NCBI GenBank assembly: GCA_019753235.1
Contig: JAIELF010000015.1
Coordinates: 1 to 64,000 of the forward strand
Reading direction: 5' to 3'
Length of the DNA: 64,000 bases
From: a bacterium
GTDB taxonomy: Bacteria > Planctomycetota > Planctomycetia > Kolteriales > Kolteriaceae
This document shows positions 9,173 through 18,375 of the stretch, one piece after another (the stretch's first letter is position 1; every line of letters begins with the position of its first letter). The notes below the pieces were generated by a model. That model saw only the letters and a list, made by a program, of their open reading frames with translations, was not told the origin of the DNA and searched no databases. The position numbers and the translations under genes were made by a program.

Positions 9173-10939
9173 ATGATGATCCGAAACTCCTCGAAGGTCT
9201 GGTCGGCAGGTCTCCTCTTCGTGATGTCGGTCCCCGTTTGGGCGGGGCTTCCTTCGTCGTTGGGGCAGAAGTTGGCCGACTTCACACTCGAAGACTATCG
9301 CGGCAAGAAGGTCAGCCTGCACGATGAACGACCCAAAGCAACGGTCCTTCTGATTCTGGGGACCGAGTGCCCTCTGGTGGGCGCGTATGCCGTTCGCATT
9401 AACAAGCTTGTGGCCGACTGGGATAAGGCCGGTGTTCGGGTGATCGGAATCAACGCCAATCAACAGGATTCATTAGCAGAGATTGCTCAGCATGCCGCCA
9501 AACTGGGCTTCCGCTTTCCGATCCTGAAAGATGCCGGCAACCTGATTGCCGATAAGCTTGGTGCCGAGCGGACGCCGGAGGTTTTCGTTCTCGATGAATC
9601 CGGGACGGTTGTCTACCGTGGCCGAATCGATGACCAGTTCGGCATCGGGTATCAACGGCCGGCTCCTACGCGAGAGGATCTCGTCCGCGCCGTCGATGAT
9701 GTCCTTGCCGGCAAGGCTGTCGAAGTCGCCAGCACGCCTGTGATGGGTTGTCGCATTGGCCGGGTCCATCGTCCCGACCCCGCAGGCAAAATTACCTACG
9801 CCAAAGAAGTCTCGCGAATTCTGCAGAAGCGGTGCGTCGAATGCCATCATGAGGGAGACGTTGCGCCGTTTTCTCTCACCAACTACGACGAGGTGATCGG
9901 TTGGGCGGAGATGATTAAGGAAGTCGTGGCCGATCGCCGAATGCCCCCTTGGCTGGCTGGTCCCGAGCACCACGACTTTGTCAACAATCCTTCCCTCGAC
10001 GAAGACGAGAAGAAGACTCTCTTTGCTTGGATCGATAGCGGATGCCCCAAGGGAGATGAGAAAGATCTTCCCGAGCCGATCGCACTCGCCAAGGGCTGGT
10101 GCATGTCGAAGCCGGACGATGTTTTCTACATGTCCGATAAGCCTTACACGGTGCCGGCCGAGGGGACGGTTCGTTATCAGTACTACGTCGTCGATCCCGG
10201 CTTCAAAGAAGATCACTGGATCAAAGAGGCCGAGGTCCGTGCCGGTACGCCTTCGGTGGTTCATCACGTGATCGTCTTCATTCAGAACGGGGGCGCCGAT
10301 CGTGCGGTCGCACCGCAGATGGCGTATGCCCCGGGCATGCCGCCACGCAAGCTTCCTCCCGGCCGAGCCATCAAGCTCCCGGCCGGTTCTAAGCTGATCT
10401 TTCAAGTTCATTACACCCCCAACGGTGTGGAGCGAGAAGATCGAAGCTATGTCGGCTTCAAGTACGCCGATCCTTCAGAGGTGACACATGAAGTGGTCGG
10501 TGCGCAGGCCGGCGTGATGCTGTTTGCGATTCCGCCCAACGATGGCAACTTCAAGATGGTCGCTGAAGAACGGATGCGGCGGGATACCTGGCTGATCGGC
10601 ATGAATCCCCATATGCACGTTCGCGGCAAGGACTTTAGGTACGAAGTGATCTATCCCGATGGAAAGCGAGAGGTCTTGCTCGATGTCCCTCGTTACGATT
10701 TCAATTGGCAGCTTTGGTACAACTATGCGACGCCCAAGCTGTTGCCCAAGGGGACGCGGATGATTTGCACCGCGCACTTCGATAACTCCGACCAGAATCC
10801 CTCCAATCCAGATCCCAACAAGACCGTTCGTTGGGGTGAACAGACGTGGGACGAAATGATGTTCGGCTTCTTCTCGGTCGAAAGACCGTTGGCCAAAGAG
10901 TCAGCGGCTGCCGACGCGCAAACGAAGAACGGCAACTAG
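9173..10939 (+). CDS. Redoxin / cytochrome c / copper type II monooxygenase hybrid, copy 2
   Basis: 588-residue paralog of the preceding protein with the same architecture: signal peptide, redoxin domain with TECPLV, heme c motif C221-V-E-C224-H225, and a copper monooxygenase-like part with His364-His365, FQVHYTP and H480-M-H482. Divergence is spread along the whole length while the ligands are kept, so both copies appear to be under selection. The start is one of two adjacent ATG codons (9173, 9176). It likely shares a transcript with copy 1 and with the SDR gene 30 bases downstream. Confidence 0.85.
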   Translation: MMIRNSSKVWSAGLLFVMSVPVWAGLPSSLGQKLADFTLEDYRGKKVSLHDERPKATVLLILGTECPLVGAYAVRINKLVADWDKAGVRVIGINANQQDSLAEIAQHAAKLGFRFPILKDAGNLIADKLGAERTPEVFVLDESGTVVYRGRIDDQFGIGYQRPAPTREDLVRAVDDVLAGKAVEVASTPVMGCRIGRVHRPDPAGKITYAKEVSRILQKRCVECHHEGDVAPFSLTNYDEVIGWAEMIKEVVADRRMPPWLAGPEHHDFVNNPSLDEDEKKTLFAWIDSGCPKGDEKDLPEPIALAKGWCMSKPDDVFYMSDKPYTVPAEGTVRYQYYVVDPGFKEDHWIKEAEVRAGTPSVVHHVIVFIQNGGADRAVAPQMAYAPGMPPRKLPPGRAIKLPAGSKLIFQVHYTPNGVEREDRSYVGFKYADPSEVTHEVVGAQAGVMLFAIPPNDGNFKMVAEERMRRDTWLIGMNPHMHVRGKDFRYEVIYPDGKREVLLDVPRYDFNWQLWYNYATPKLLPKGTRMICTAHFDNSDQNPSNPDPNKTVRWGEQTWDEMMFGFFSVERPLAKESAAADAQTKNGN

Positions 10940-10969
10940 AGGCCGACCTACTCGCGAAAGGAACAAGCA

Positions 10970-11821
10970 GTGCCCAACAATGGTTTGCGAACCTTTGACG
11001 GGGCTGTTGTTCTCATCACCGGAGGGGCCTCGGGCATCGGCCACGCTTTGGGAAAAGTTTTGGCCGGGCGTGGAGCCGAAGTTGTTCTGGCTGATCGCGA
11101 CGGCGATGACGCCCAACGGCATGCCGATGAATTGTCTAAGAAAGGCCGACCCGCAACGGGATGTCATCTCGATGTCACCGACCCAGAAGCCGTGGAAGCG
11201 ACGATCGGCCGACTGGCGAAGGACCGGGGCCGACTCGATTACATCTTCAACAATGCTGGTATCGGTGTCGGTGGAGAGGTCGCTCATTACGAGCTATCCG
11301 ACTGGACCCGCGTCATTGACGTTAATCTGATGGGGGTGGTTTACGGCGTGCAATTCGCCTACCCCATCATGCGAAAACAGGGTTTCGGCCACATCGTCAA
11401 TACGGCATCCATGGCGGGTCTGTTGCCTGCACCTAATGCGATCAGTTACACCACAACCAAGCATGCCGTCGTGGGGCTCTCAAGGGCCCTCCGGATCGAA
11501 GCCGAGCAGTACAACGTTCGAGTGAGTGTTCTTTGTCCAGGCGTGATTCGCACGCCGATTATCGAAGGGGGCAAGTACGGCCGAGTTGTTGGACCGATGC
11601 CGCAAGAGGCGATGAAGAAAGCCTTTGAACGGCTGAAGCCGATGGATGTCGACCAATTTGCCCAGGCGGCCCTCCACGACGTGGAGAAGAACCGCTCGAT
11701 GATCATTCACCCAGCCAAGTGGCGATGGATCTATTGGTTGAGTCGCTTGAGTCCTCGTCTGGCCGAGGCCACGGGTCGGCAAGCACTCGCCCAGACCCGG
11801 CAGGCGTCATCCATCTCTTGA
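10970..11821 (+). CDS. Short-chain dehydrogenase/reductase (SDR)
   Basis: 283-residue NAD(P)-dependent oxidoreductase of the classical SDR family. The cofactor motif TGGASGIG lies near residues 17-24, NNAG follows, and the catalytic Tyr-Lys pair is in YTTTK, preceded by the active-site Ser in NTASMAG. The start is a GTG with AAAGGAAC upstream. It follows the two copper oxygenase hybrids closely, so it may handle an alcohol or ketone made by them; this is inference from position only. The transcript probably ends at the hairpin at 11916. Confidence 0.88.
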   Translation: MPNNGLRTFDGAVVLITGGASGIGHALGKVLAGRGAEVVLADRDGDDAQRHADELSKKGRPATGCHLDVTDPEAVEATIGRLAKDRGRLDYIFNNAGIGVGGEVAHYELSDWTRVIDVNLMGVVYGVQFAYPIMRKQGFGHIVNTASMAGLLPAPNAISYTTTKHAVVGLSRALRIEAEQYNVRVSVLCPGVIRTPIIEGGKYGRVVGPMPQEAMKKAFERLKPMDVDQFAQAALHDVEKNRSMIIHPAKWRWIYWLSRLSPRLAEATGRQALAQTRQASSIS

Positions 11822-11915
11822 CTCTCCCCGTTCGAAAATGTTCCTACCTTTTTCTTCCCATGTTCTCCCTAGCCGACGTTTGCGGAAGGCTTCCTGTTTG
11901 AGTACGCGCGCAAAG

Positions 11916-11957
11916 AACAACACTCAGCGGTCAGGAGGAATTCCGCTGAGTGTTGTT
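11916..11957. terminator. Perfect 15-bp hairpin between convergent genes
   Basis: Two 15-base arms (11916-11930 and 11943-11957) are exactly complementary around a 12-base loop. On the plus strand the stem is followed by GGTTTTT, so it can terminate the SDR transcript. It also lies 24 bases past the stop of the convergent PEP-CTERM gene and may act for both strands. Confidence 0.8.
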
Positions 11958-11980
11958 GGTTTTTGAGTTCGCCAAGAAGA

Positions 11981-12814
11981 CTATTTTCGGCGACGGAAAG
12001 CCACGCGGCTTGCTGCCAGGAATCCCATCCCGATTCCCATCAGCGTCATCGTGGAGGCTTCCGGAATGACGGTCGGTGAAAGCCGAATCGTCGGATCGAG
12101 GCTGAACGCGAGATCCTGCGTGTAATTGGGAAGATAACCGCCATCTTCATAGCGGGCCGTCAAGGGGATCTGCGGCGGAATCTTCACCAACCCATCGAGC
12201 TCCAGAGCGAGCACGATTTGCGTGGGAGGCGTGGTGGTGAAAAAGCCGCTATCCGAAAAGGTGACATCAGCAATGGCTAAGAAGGTTGCCGAGCCTGACA
12301 GCGATAGCGGAACTTTGAAATCGAGATAGTTGAACGTCGCGTCGAGGATTTTTTGTCCTCCGGTCAATCCGCCGAACCCGGTCCCGGCCGTCACACTGGC
12401 ATCTTTGGTCGGATCAAAAAAGAGGCTCAGGTGGTTTACTCCGGTTCCCAGCGTCATGTTCGCTCGTCCGGCGCTCAAGGAAGTAAACTCCATCGGCAAG
12501 GCCGCTTGAAGTGTGATTTCCTTCGTCGTCGACAGCAACGTGTCCACCGAGCCATCAGCAAAGGTCACCAGCGACACCACCGACTGGTAATACGATTGCA
12601 AGTCGGTTCCCAACGGGGGAAGGATCCCCGATAGAATGGGCCGGCCACCGACAATGACGGCATTTCCTTCGAGAACATCGATAATGCCGCTAGGCGTTAA
12701 TGGTTTGAAGATCTTGGGGCCCGTAGGCCCGTCTAGATCGAATGCAACACTTTGAGCCATTACGGCCGAGCTCAAGGCCAACACTGCCCCTAGGGCGCAA
12801 ATAAAACGAGACAT
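11981..12814 (-). CDS. PEP-CTERM sorting domain protein
   Basis: 277-residue exported protein. It begins with a signal peptide ending near AVMAQ and ends with a PEP-CTERM sorting signal: Pro-Glu-Ala, a hydrophobic helix, then Arg-Arg-Arg-Lys. Such tails are handled by exosortase, which removes the anchor during export to the surface or matrix. The central part is beta-rich with no known catalytic motif. GAGGAGGCGG precedes the ATG. No exosortase gene is in the window, which is usual because one enzyme serves many scattered substrates. Confidence 0.85.
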   Translation of the reverse strand: MSRFICALGAVLALSSAVMAQSVAFDLDGPTGPKIFKPLTPSGIIDVLEGNAVIVGGRPILSGILPPLGTDLQSYYQSVVSLVTFADGSVDTLLSTTKEITLQAALPMEFTSLSAGRANMTLGTGVNHLSLFFDPTKDASVTAGTGFGGLTGGQKILDATFNYLDFKVPLSLSGSATFLAIADVTFSDSGFFTTTPPTQIVLALELDGLVKIPPQIPLTARYEDGGYLPNYTQDLAFSLDPTIRLSPTVIPEASTMTLMGIGMGFLAASRVAFRRRK

Positions 12815-13232
12815 GAAAAGTCACCGCCTCCTCTTTGTGGGGGCCATCTAAAAGACTGGCTTAGGTGGTTGTGCCCAGTATGAGCGACTGAGCGGTAACC
12901 TAGAATCGGCCCCGAATCGATTTGCAACACCTAGAGAGTAGCCGTTCGCTTTTCGGTCGTCGAGTCAATACTTGCCGGTTTTTCTGATTTTGGGAGATTT
13001 TCCAACAACCTGCTTTCGACGGCCGGTCAGTCCAGTGGCGTTGAAACCGTTTCCCCTTAGCCAGAAGGCCTCCCCACCAGTCCCGGCGGAGGCCAAAAGC
13101 ACCATTGGACGAGTTTCCTGAACTTCGCCAATCCATCTCGACGCCAATTCAGAAATCCGCCAGTATTTGGCGGAACCGAGCCTGGGCGAGGCTTACGGAG
13201 GATGCGCACCTAGAGCAGCGAGGCCCCAAGCG
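12815..13232. other. Intergenic region between divergent genes
   Basis: Around 350-420 bases, depending on the start chosen for the next gene, between the PEP-CTERM gene and the transglutaminase-like gene. Small frames on both strands lack ribosome sites. No clear promoter motif or repeat was recognised. Confidence 0.4.
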
Positions 13233-14660
13233 GTGCTACAGCGAACGGATTGGAAGCTCGAACAAGAACGAGATTACTTCATCCACCAGCAAGAGCTGGC
13301 TCGGCAGGCGAAAGCCCGATGGGGTTACCGACTGGCGGTACCTTTACTGGCGGTCGTCGCCATTTCTGCTTTCCCCGGGGCTGCCCAGCGACTGGCGGCC
13401 GGTGTGGTCGCACTCTATTACCAGATCCTTGACCCCGTCCCATCCTCGGCGTCGGCCCCAACCGGGCCGCTCGCGGGGAATAGGAAAAAGCTTTTGCCGG
13501 ACGGGCTACTCTCGGCCCTATCCAGTTCGTTCCCGAACTCGCAGATCCGCGTTGAAAACTCACCGCCGATGGTTCCAGACTCTCCTTTGCCGTTTGCCCA
13601 TCAGCCAACATCCAGCCTCTTCCAGGACGCCTGGCAGGGGTCGCGTCCCGTCGGAACTCATGAAGAACCTTGGCGATGGTCCGAGGCGATTGGCCGGCTT
13701 GCTCCCGAAGAAACGATCGATGGACCGATCAATCATCATCCAATTGCCGCTCTGAAAGAGGCTCAAAGAGGTCGGCCGCTTCATCAAAGAGAACGTGCCC
13801 AGCTTTTCGTGGCGGCCTGTTTGGCCGAGGGGCACTCGGCTCGGCTCATCGAACTGAGCGGCGACGGACAAGTATGGACCAGAGTTGCATCGGAGGTTTT
13901 CGATCCCTCGGCAGGCCGATGGTTCCTCGTCGATCCGGAATTGAACGGGTTGTTTGAACAGCGAGGCGAGCGACTCTCGGCCAGCGATTTACAGGCAGCC
14001 TGGAACACCTGGAAACGAGAGGTCGGCTTGGCCGGCGCTGTTCAACGAGAGAAGCTTTCGCTCTTACAACAAGGTCAAGCCTTTGCTAGGACCGGGATTC
14101 GCTTTGTGCCGATCGGTCCCGCCCGACAGGTTGAAAGAGAGCGCTTGCTCTCGGCCAGCCTTACCGGCCTACTCCTGGAGCATTTCGAGTACGTCGCGAT
14201 CCCCGCGCGAAACAATTTTGCGACGCAGGACTATCCCCCAGGTCACCCTGTCGACACCGCGCGTTTTGGCATCGTGCAGGATCCCGACACTCCTCGCCGG
14301 CCGACGGTGTGTCCCTACCTTGATGTCCACTCGGTTCGTGCTCTTTATCCAACGATAGGAGGTTCGCGTATCGATGTGCTTGATGCAGAAGTCGACGTTC
14401 GGCAGCCCCGTCTTCGGCTTTCGTTCGCGACGTACACACCCAACTTCGATCACTTTCAAGTCCGCGTAGGAGCGGCCCCGTGGCAGGATATCCAGGGAGA
14501 TCTCTTTACTTGGACGTTGAACGAGCCGGCTCTTTCTCGATCGAATCGGAGAGAATTCTCGATTCAGGTTCGATCGGTGAATCGTTCGGGCATCATCGGT
14601 CCTCTCTCGCAGATGCGGCTGAGCGTCGAGCCGCTCCGTTTGCGATCCAGCCAACTCTGA
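13233..14660 (+). CDS. Membrane-anchored, transglutaminase-like protein of unknown function
   Basis: About 475 residues with one hydrophobic segment near the N-terminus (LAVPLLAVVAISAF). The middle resembles a transglutaminase-like core: a Cys-bearing helix (QLFVAACLAEGHSARLI), then VWTRVASEVFDP and RWFLVDPELN. The Cys and Asp positions are present, but the usual His in the second strand appears to be Arg or Thr, so the triad is probably incomplete. The C-terminal third looks like a fibronectin/Ig-type beta sandwich (PRLRLSFATYTPNFDHFQVRV). I chose the GTG at 13233, with GCGAGG upstream; a TTG at 13167 is also open. Function unknown. Confidence 0.6.
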   Translation: MLQRTDWKLEQERDYFIHQQELARQAKARWGYRLAVPLLAVVAISAFPGAAQRLAAGVVALYYQILDPVPSSASAPTGPLAGNRKKLLPDGLLSALSSSFPNSQIRVENSPPMVPDSPLPFAHQPTSSLFQDAWQGSRPVGTHEEPWRWSEAIGRLAPEETIDGPINHHPIAALKEAQRGRPLHQRERAQLFVAACLAEGHSARLIELSGDGQVWTRVASEVFDPSAGRWFLVDPELNGLFEQRGERLSASDLQAAWNTWKREVGLAGAVQREKLSLLQQGQAFARTGIRFVPIGPARQVERERLLSASLTGLLLEHFEYVAIPARNNFATQDYPPGHPVDTARFGIVQDPDTPRRPTVCPYLDVHSVRALYPTIGGSRIDVLDAEVDVRQPRLRLSFATYTPNFDHFQVRVGAAPWQDIQGDLFTWTLNEPALSRSNRREFSIQVRSVNRSGIIGPLSQMRLSVEPLRLRSSQL

Positions 14661-14839
14661 CGTGATGCGCTTGCGAGCGAAGACCTTCGCGTGGTCTCGG
14701 CTAAACAATCCAATCAAGCAATTCCGGGGCACGCTAGCACGACTCGCCCGCCAGCGATTATCATGGAACAGTCGGTCTCTTCGGAAAAGGGCGTCCTTTT
14801 GTAGCCGACGCGCGATCATGAGCGGGGGGGAATCGGGCG

Positions 14840-15856
14840 ATGAATCGTCTTTGGACGTGGCTTCTTTTGGCGATGGGAACAGCAGCGATGAACGGCGGCG
14901 AGGTTACTGAAGAGTTCGACAATCAGTCCGGCTTTCGGATCTACACCCTCTCACAGGGTGACATCATCGCGAAGATCGTTCCCGATGCCGGCTTCAATGT
15001 TTCATCGATTCGATTTCAAGGAAGGGAGATGCTCAGGACGCCGCCGACATTCAACGAATTGCCTGGCTTCCTGTACGGCGTGCCGATTCTCTATCCGACC
15101 CCCAACCGCGTCCGCGACGGCAAGCTGCGCCTGGGGGAAGAAACCATCACCTACAAACCCAACAACGGGCCGAACTTTCTGCATGGACTGGTTCACAGTG
15201 TTCCCTTCACCATCGGCGACATTTTGAAAACCGCGGACAGTGTCAGCCTCTCGGCTTACTTGGTCTTCGACGCAGGGACCGCGTGGTATGCCGGTTTTCC
15301 TCGACGCCATACGCTTCAGGTGAAGGTCACCGTCACCGGCGACGCCGTTCGCTGGACGTATGAGGTTGACAACTCGGCCGGCAGTGAGCCGGTCCCTTTT
15401 GGCTTCGCCCTGCATCCTTGGTTTCTCGATCAGTCTCCCCGGCAACAGGTTCGTTTGACGGTGCCCGCAACGGCTTTGATGCAGTCGGAGAACCTTCTTC
15501 CGACCGGCAAGTTGGTCGATTTAAAGGGGACGAAGTACGATCTGCGCGATGGAAAAATTCTAGAGGGCGTGATGCTCGACGATGTCTACATCGGCATGAA
15601 GCCGGAGCATCCGGCGCGGATCGATTACCTGCAAGAGAAGATCTCCATCACACTCAAGGCATCTGCTGAATTCACGCACATGGTTGTCTTCACGGAGCAG
15701 CCAGGTCATTTCTGTGTCGAGAACCAGACTTGTTCCACCGATGCGCACAACCTCGACGCGGCCGGCGTCAAAGAACCCGCGCACTTGCTGGTCGCGAAGC
15801 CTCACACCACCGCGACAGGCTGGGTCGAGTTTCACTTTGGCAAGTCATCCCCGTGA
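14840..15856 (+). CDS. Aldose 1-epimerase (mutarotase) family protein, exported
   Basis: 338-residue member of the GalM superfamily, which interconverts alpha and beta anomers of sugars. Catalytic His residues are in NFLHGLVHS (His115) and FALHPWF (His192), with GVPILYPTPNRVRDG upstream as in the family. An N-terminal signal peptide suggests action in the periplasm. A long run of G precedes the ATG. The last 25 bases overlap the end of the opposing ABC permease gene. Confidence 0.85.
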   Translation: MNRLWTWLLLAMGTAAMNGGEVTEEFDNQSGFRIYTLSQGDIIAKIVPDAGFNVSSIRFQGREMLRTPPTFNELPGFLYGVPILYPTPNRVRDGKLRLGEETITYKPNNGPNFLHGLVHSVPFTIGDILKTADSVSLSAYLVFDAGTAWYAGFPRRHTLQVKVTVTGDAVRWTYEVDNSAGSEPVPFGFALHPWFLDQSPRQQVRLTVPATALMQSENLLPTGKLVDLKGTKYDLRDGKILEGVMLDDVYIGMKPEHPARIDYLQEKISITLKASAEFTHMVVFTEQPGHFCVENQTCSTDAHNLDAAGVKEPAHLLVAKPHTTATGWVEFHFGKSSP

Positions 15857-17103
15857 TCATAAGAGCGAATCTCGCGAGCCAATTCGTCCCGTAGGGCAGG
15901 GCTGATGATGTGTTCAAGTCGATGGGCGGCTTCGTGACGATGGTCGGCCGGCAACGACAAGTTGCCCCCGGCAAACTCTTGCCAAAGACGATGCGATTGC
16001 ACGACCTCCTCGGCGCGAAGACGACCTGGTTGGGTAAGGACGGTTGATTCGCCTTGCTGGGCGATCCAACCTGCTTGCTTGGCGTAACGCCGAGCAAAGC
16101 GATCAATCAGCACGCCGGCCGTCGGCGCGGTTGGAACCGACTCGGCGGGCCTTTGCCCTTGTAGAACTTCCTCCTCGCGAAAGAGCCGACCGAGATAGTC
16201 CTCGGCCGCGATTCTGACCGAGAGGGAGAATTGTCGATACATCTTGCTGAGGATGCCGTGCCTGGGGCCCAGGATCACCGCCAGCGCAAACTCCATTCCA
16301 CACACGACGGCAATCATCCCCGCGACGCTGGTATTGAAGATCGCAGCCAGGATGTAGCCCACGACGGCGGCCACGGCCGACACGACGATCGATAACGCCA
16401 TCATCGTGCCGAGCCTATCGGTCAATAGGTGCGCCGTCGCTGGCGGAACGATGAATAGCGCGACGACCACGATCGAGCCCACCGCTTCAAAACAGGCGAC
16501 TGCGACGATCGCGACGAGCGTCATGAGAAGATAATGAACAACCGACGCTGACAGACCCATGGCACTGGCCAGCGCCGCATCGAAGGAGACAATCTTGAAT
16601 TCTTTCCAAAGGAGAAGAATCACCGCCGTCACTAGGATCGCCACCGCGCCGAGAGTTAACACCGCGCGAGGAATCTGCATGCCGGCCAAAGGGACTGTGT
16701 CCAGCGGAACCGCTTCGATGAGCCCGAAAAGAATGCAGTCCGCATCGATGTGCTTTCGGCGAGCTTCACGCGTGATGATGATCACTCCGAGCGAGAATAG
16801 ACCGCTGAAGACGACTCCCATGCTGGAGTCCGCCGAGAGCCCACCTTGGCGATGAAGCAACTCAATGAGCAACGTGCAGAGTCCTCCCAACGCGAGCGCA
16901 CCAACGAAGGAAGGCCAACCGCCGAACTCCCCTGACCAGAGGACCGCCACGGCGATACCGGGCAGCACCGAGTGGCTGATCGCGTCCCCCAACATGCTCA
17001 TTCGACGCAGAACAAGGTAGCAACCGACCGAAGCACAGCAGGCGCCCGCGAGGATACCGACGACCATGGTCCAGATGGCCGATGTCGACAACAGGTCGCT
17101 CAT
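15832..17103 (-). CDS. Metal ABC transporter permease fused to DtxR/MntR-like domain (ytgD position)
   Basis: 423 residues. Roughly residues 1-285 form an ABC-3 family permease for Mn, Fe or Zn, with about nine membrane helices (DAISHSVLPGIA; VGSIVVVALFIVPPATA). The remainder, about 290-423, looks like a DtxR/MntR repressor: AAEDYLGRLF, a winged-helix part ending in GWIAQQ and VLTQPGRLRAEEV, then SHRLWQEF and HRLEHIISPAL of the dimerisation domain. His in SHRLW and Glu-His in LEH match metal ligands of MntR; the first-helix Asp is also kept. The gene overlaps the preceding permease by four bases (ATGA), so the two are translationally coupled. Best parallel: chlamydial YtgCR. Confidence 0.88.
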   Translation of the reverse strand: MSDLLSTSAIWTMVVGILAGACCASVGCYLVLRRMSMLGDAISHSVLPGIAVAVLWSGEFGGWPSFVGALALGGLCTLLIELLHRQGGLSADSSMGVVFSGLFSLGVIIITREARRKHIDADCILFGLIEAVPLDTVPLAGMQIPRAVLTLGAVAILVTAVILLLWKEFKIVSFDAALASAMGLSASVVHYLLMTLVAIVAVACFEAVGSIVVVALFIVPPATAHLLTDRLGTMMALSIVVSAVAAVVGYILAAIFNTSVAGMIAVVCGMEFALAVILGPRHGILSKMYRQFSLSVRIAAEDYLGRLFREEEVLQGQRPAESVPTAPTAGVLIDRFARRYAKQAGWIAQQGESTVLTQPGRLRAEEVVQSHRLWQEFAGGNLSLPADHRHEAAHRLEHIISPALRDELAREIRSYDHGDDLPK

Positions 17104-18341
17104 GTGGGTTCTCCCATCGAGAGCGCCGGCCAGCGGCCTTGTTCTCGGACCAGCCGCTGCAGATGGGTCACTAACTCAACAGGGAGAATCCCGTCGATCG
17201 ACTCCATTGAGAGGTCGGCCAGCGGACCTGCTTGATCGGGGTACTCTTCGAGATAGGCCTGCCAAAGCCGACTTCCCAAGACAACCTCTTGTCCGCGAAC
17301 CAAGCCCGACGACGTGAGCCGGACGCGCCCCTCTTGCAGTTCAACCCAACCTGCCCGGACCAATCGTGAAAGAGCCCACGACTCGGTGGCCCGGTGGACG
17401 ACGTCGGCCTTGGTGGGAGGCGACCCGCCGGCTCGTTCGGTCTCTTCGTAGATTTCCTGCAGCAGGCAGCGTTGTTCAATGGATCGAGCCCACCAAAAGT
17501 CGCGCCAGGATTTCGCCAAAAGTCCTCGCCTGGGCGAGGCCAGCATGGAGAAGAGAAGAAGCACCGTCCCTGAAAGGACAATGACGGGGCCCGCGGGGAG
17601 TCCCGAGACGTTGGCCGACAGAAGTGTCCCAACGATGCCTATCCCGCCGCCGAACATGGCCGATAGGAGAACCATATGCCCGAGCCGATCGGTCCAGAAC
17701 CGAGCTGCCGATGCCGGCAAAATGAGGAGAGCCGCCACGAGCACCACGCCCACCGCCGGCAGACCGATCATCACGTTGACGGCCACCAGGGCCAGCAAAC
17801 AGAAATCGAGCGGAACGGTTGGCCAACCTTGTGCCCGGGCGAATCCCTGATCGAACGTCACGACCTTAAACTCTTTGAACATCAGCAGCAACAACGCCAG
17901 CGTGAACCCTGCGACGACGGCGATGAAGAGAACATCCTGAGCGATGATGCCGGCGGTTTTCCCAAGCAGAAATGAATCCAGGCCCGCTTTGCTCCCCGCC
18001 GTGGTTCGGTTTTGAACAAATCGGCTTAGCACAATCCCTAAGCCGAAAAAGACGCTCAGCACGATGCCGATAGAGGCATCTTCTTTGATCCGCGTATAGC
18101 GAGAGAGAATCGCTACCACGGCAATGCCGATCAATCCCGAAACAAGAGCTCCGGCCAGAAGGATAAAGAGCTCTCGACGTTCAAAGAGCAGAAAAGCACC
18201 GACTAAACCAGGCAGCGACGCATGAGCCAGCGCATCGCCCGCGAGCGCCCTCTTTCGCAGCACCAGAAACGAACCGACCGAGCCAGCAGTGAGCCCGAGA
18301 ATGCTGACGCCGGCCAAAACAATGGCGGTGTTATAGTCCAT
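17100..18341 (-). CDS. Metal ABC transporter permease fused to degenerate DtxR-like domain (ytgC position)
   Basis: 413 residues from the ATG at 18341; a GTG at 18356 is also possible. The N-terminal 275 or so residues are an ABC-3 permease (DALAHASLPGLVGAF; AVGVVLVAALLILPASAARF). The C-terminal part again resembles a DtxR family repressor: a helical start RCLLQEIYEETE, then LVRAGWVELQEGRVRLTSSG and LGSRLWQAYL. Unlike its partner downstream, the metal ligands are lost: Ser replaces His in SRLW, and DGILPVEL stands where Glu-His is expected. It sits third in the operon after the binding protein and ATPase, the position of the chlamydial YtgCR fusion. Confidence 0.85.
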   Translation of the reverse strand: MDYNTAIVLAGVSILGLTAGSVGSFLVLRKRALAGDALAHASLPGLVGAFLLFERRELFILLAGALVSGLIGIAVVAILSRYTRIKEDASIGIVLSVFFGLGIVLSRFVQNRTTAGSKAGLDSFLLGKTAGIIAQDVLFIAVVAGFTLALLLLMFKEFKVVTFDQGFARAQGWPTVPLDFCLLALVAVNVMIGLPAVGVVLVAALLILPASAARFWTDRLGHMVLLSAMFGGGIGIVGTLLSANVSGLPAGPVIVLSGTVLLLFSMLASPRRGLLAKSWRDFWWARSIEQRCLLQEIYEETERAGGSPPTKADVVHRATESWALSRLVRAGWVELQEGRVRLTSSGLVRGQEVVLGSRLWQAYLEEYPDQAGPLADLSMESIDGILPVELVTHLQRLVREQGRWPALSMGEPT

Positions 18342-18375
18342 ACCTTTACCGATCACTCCGGCTCATCATAAACAC

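Noticed and set aside
12900..13136. Minus-strand frame of 78 residues in the divergent intergenic region
   Set aside because: No ribosome site and no similarity; its basic, Trp-rich make-up is typical of noncoding GC-rich frames.
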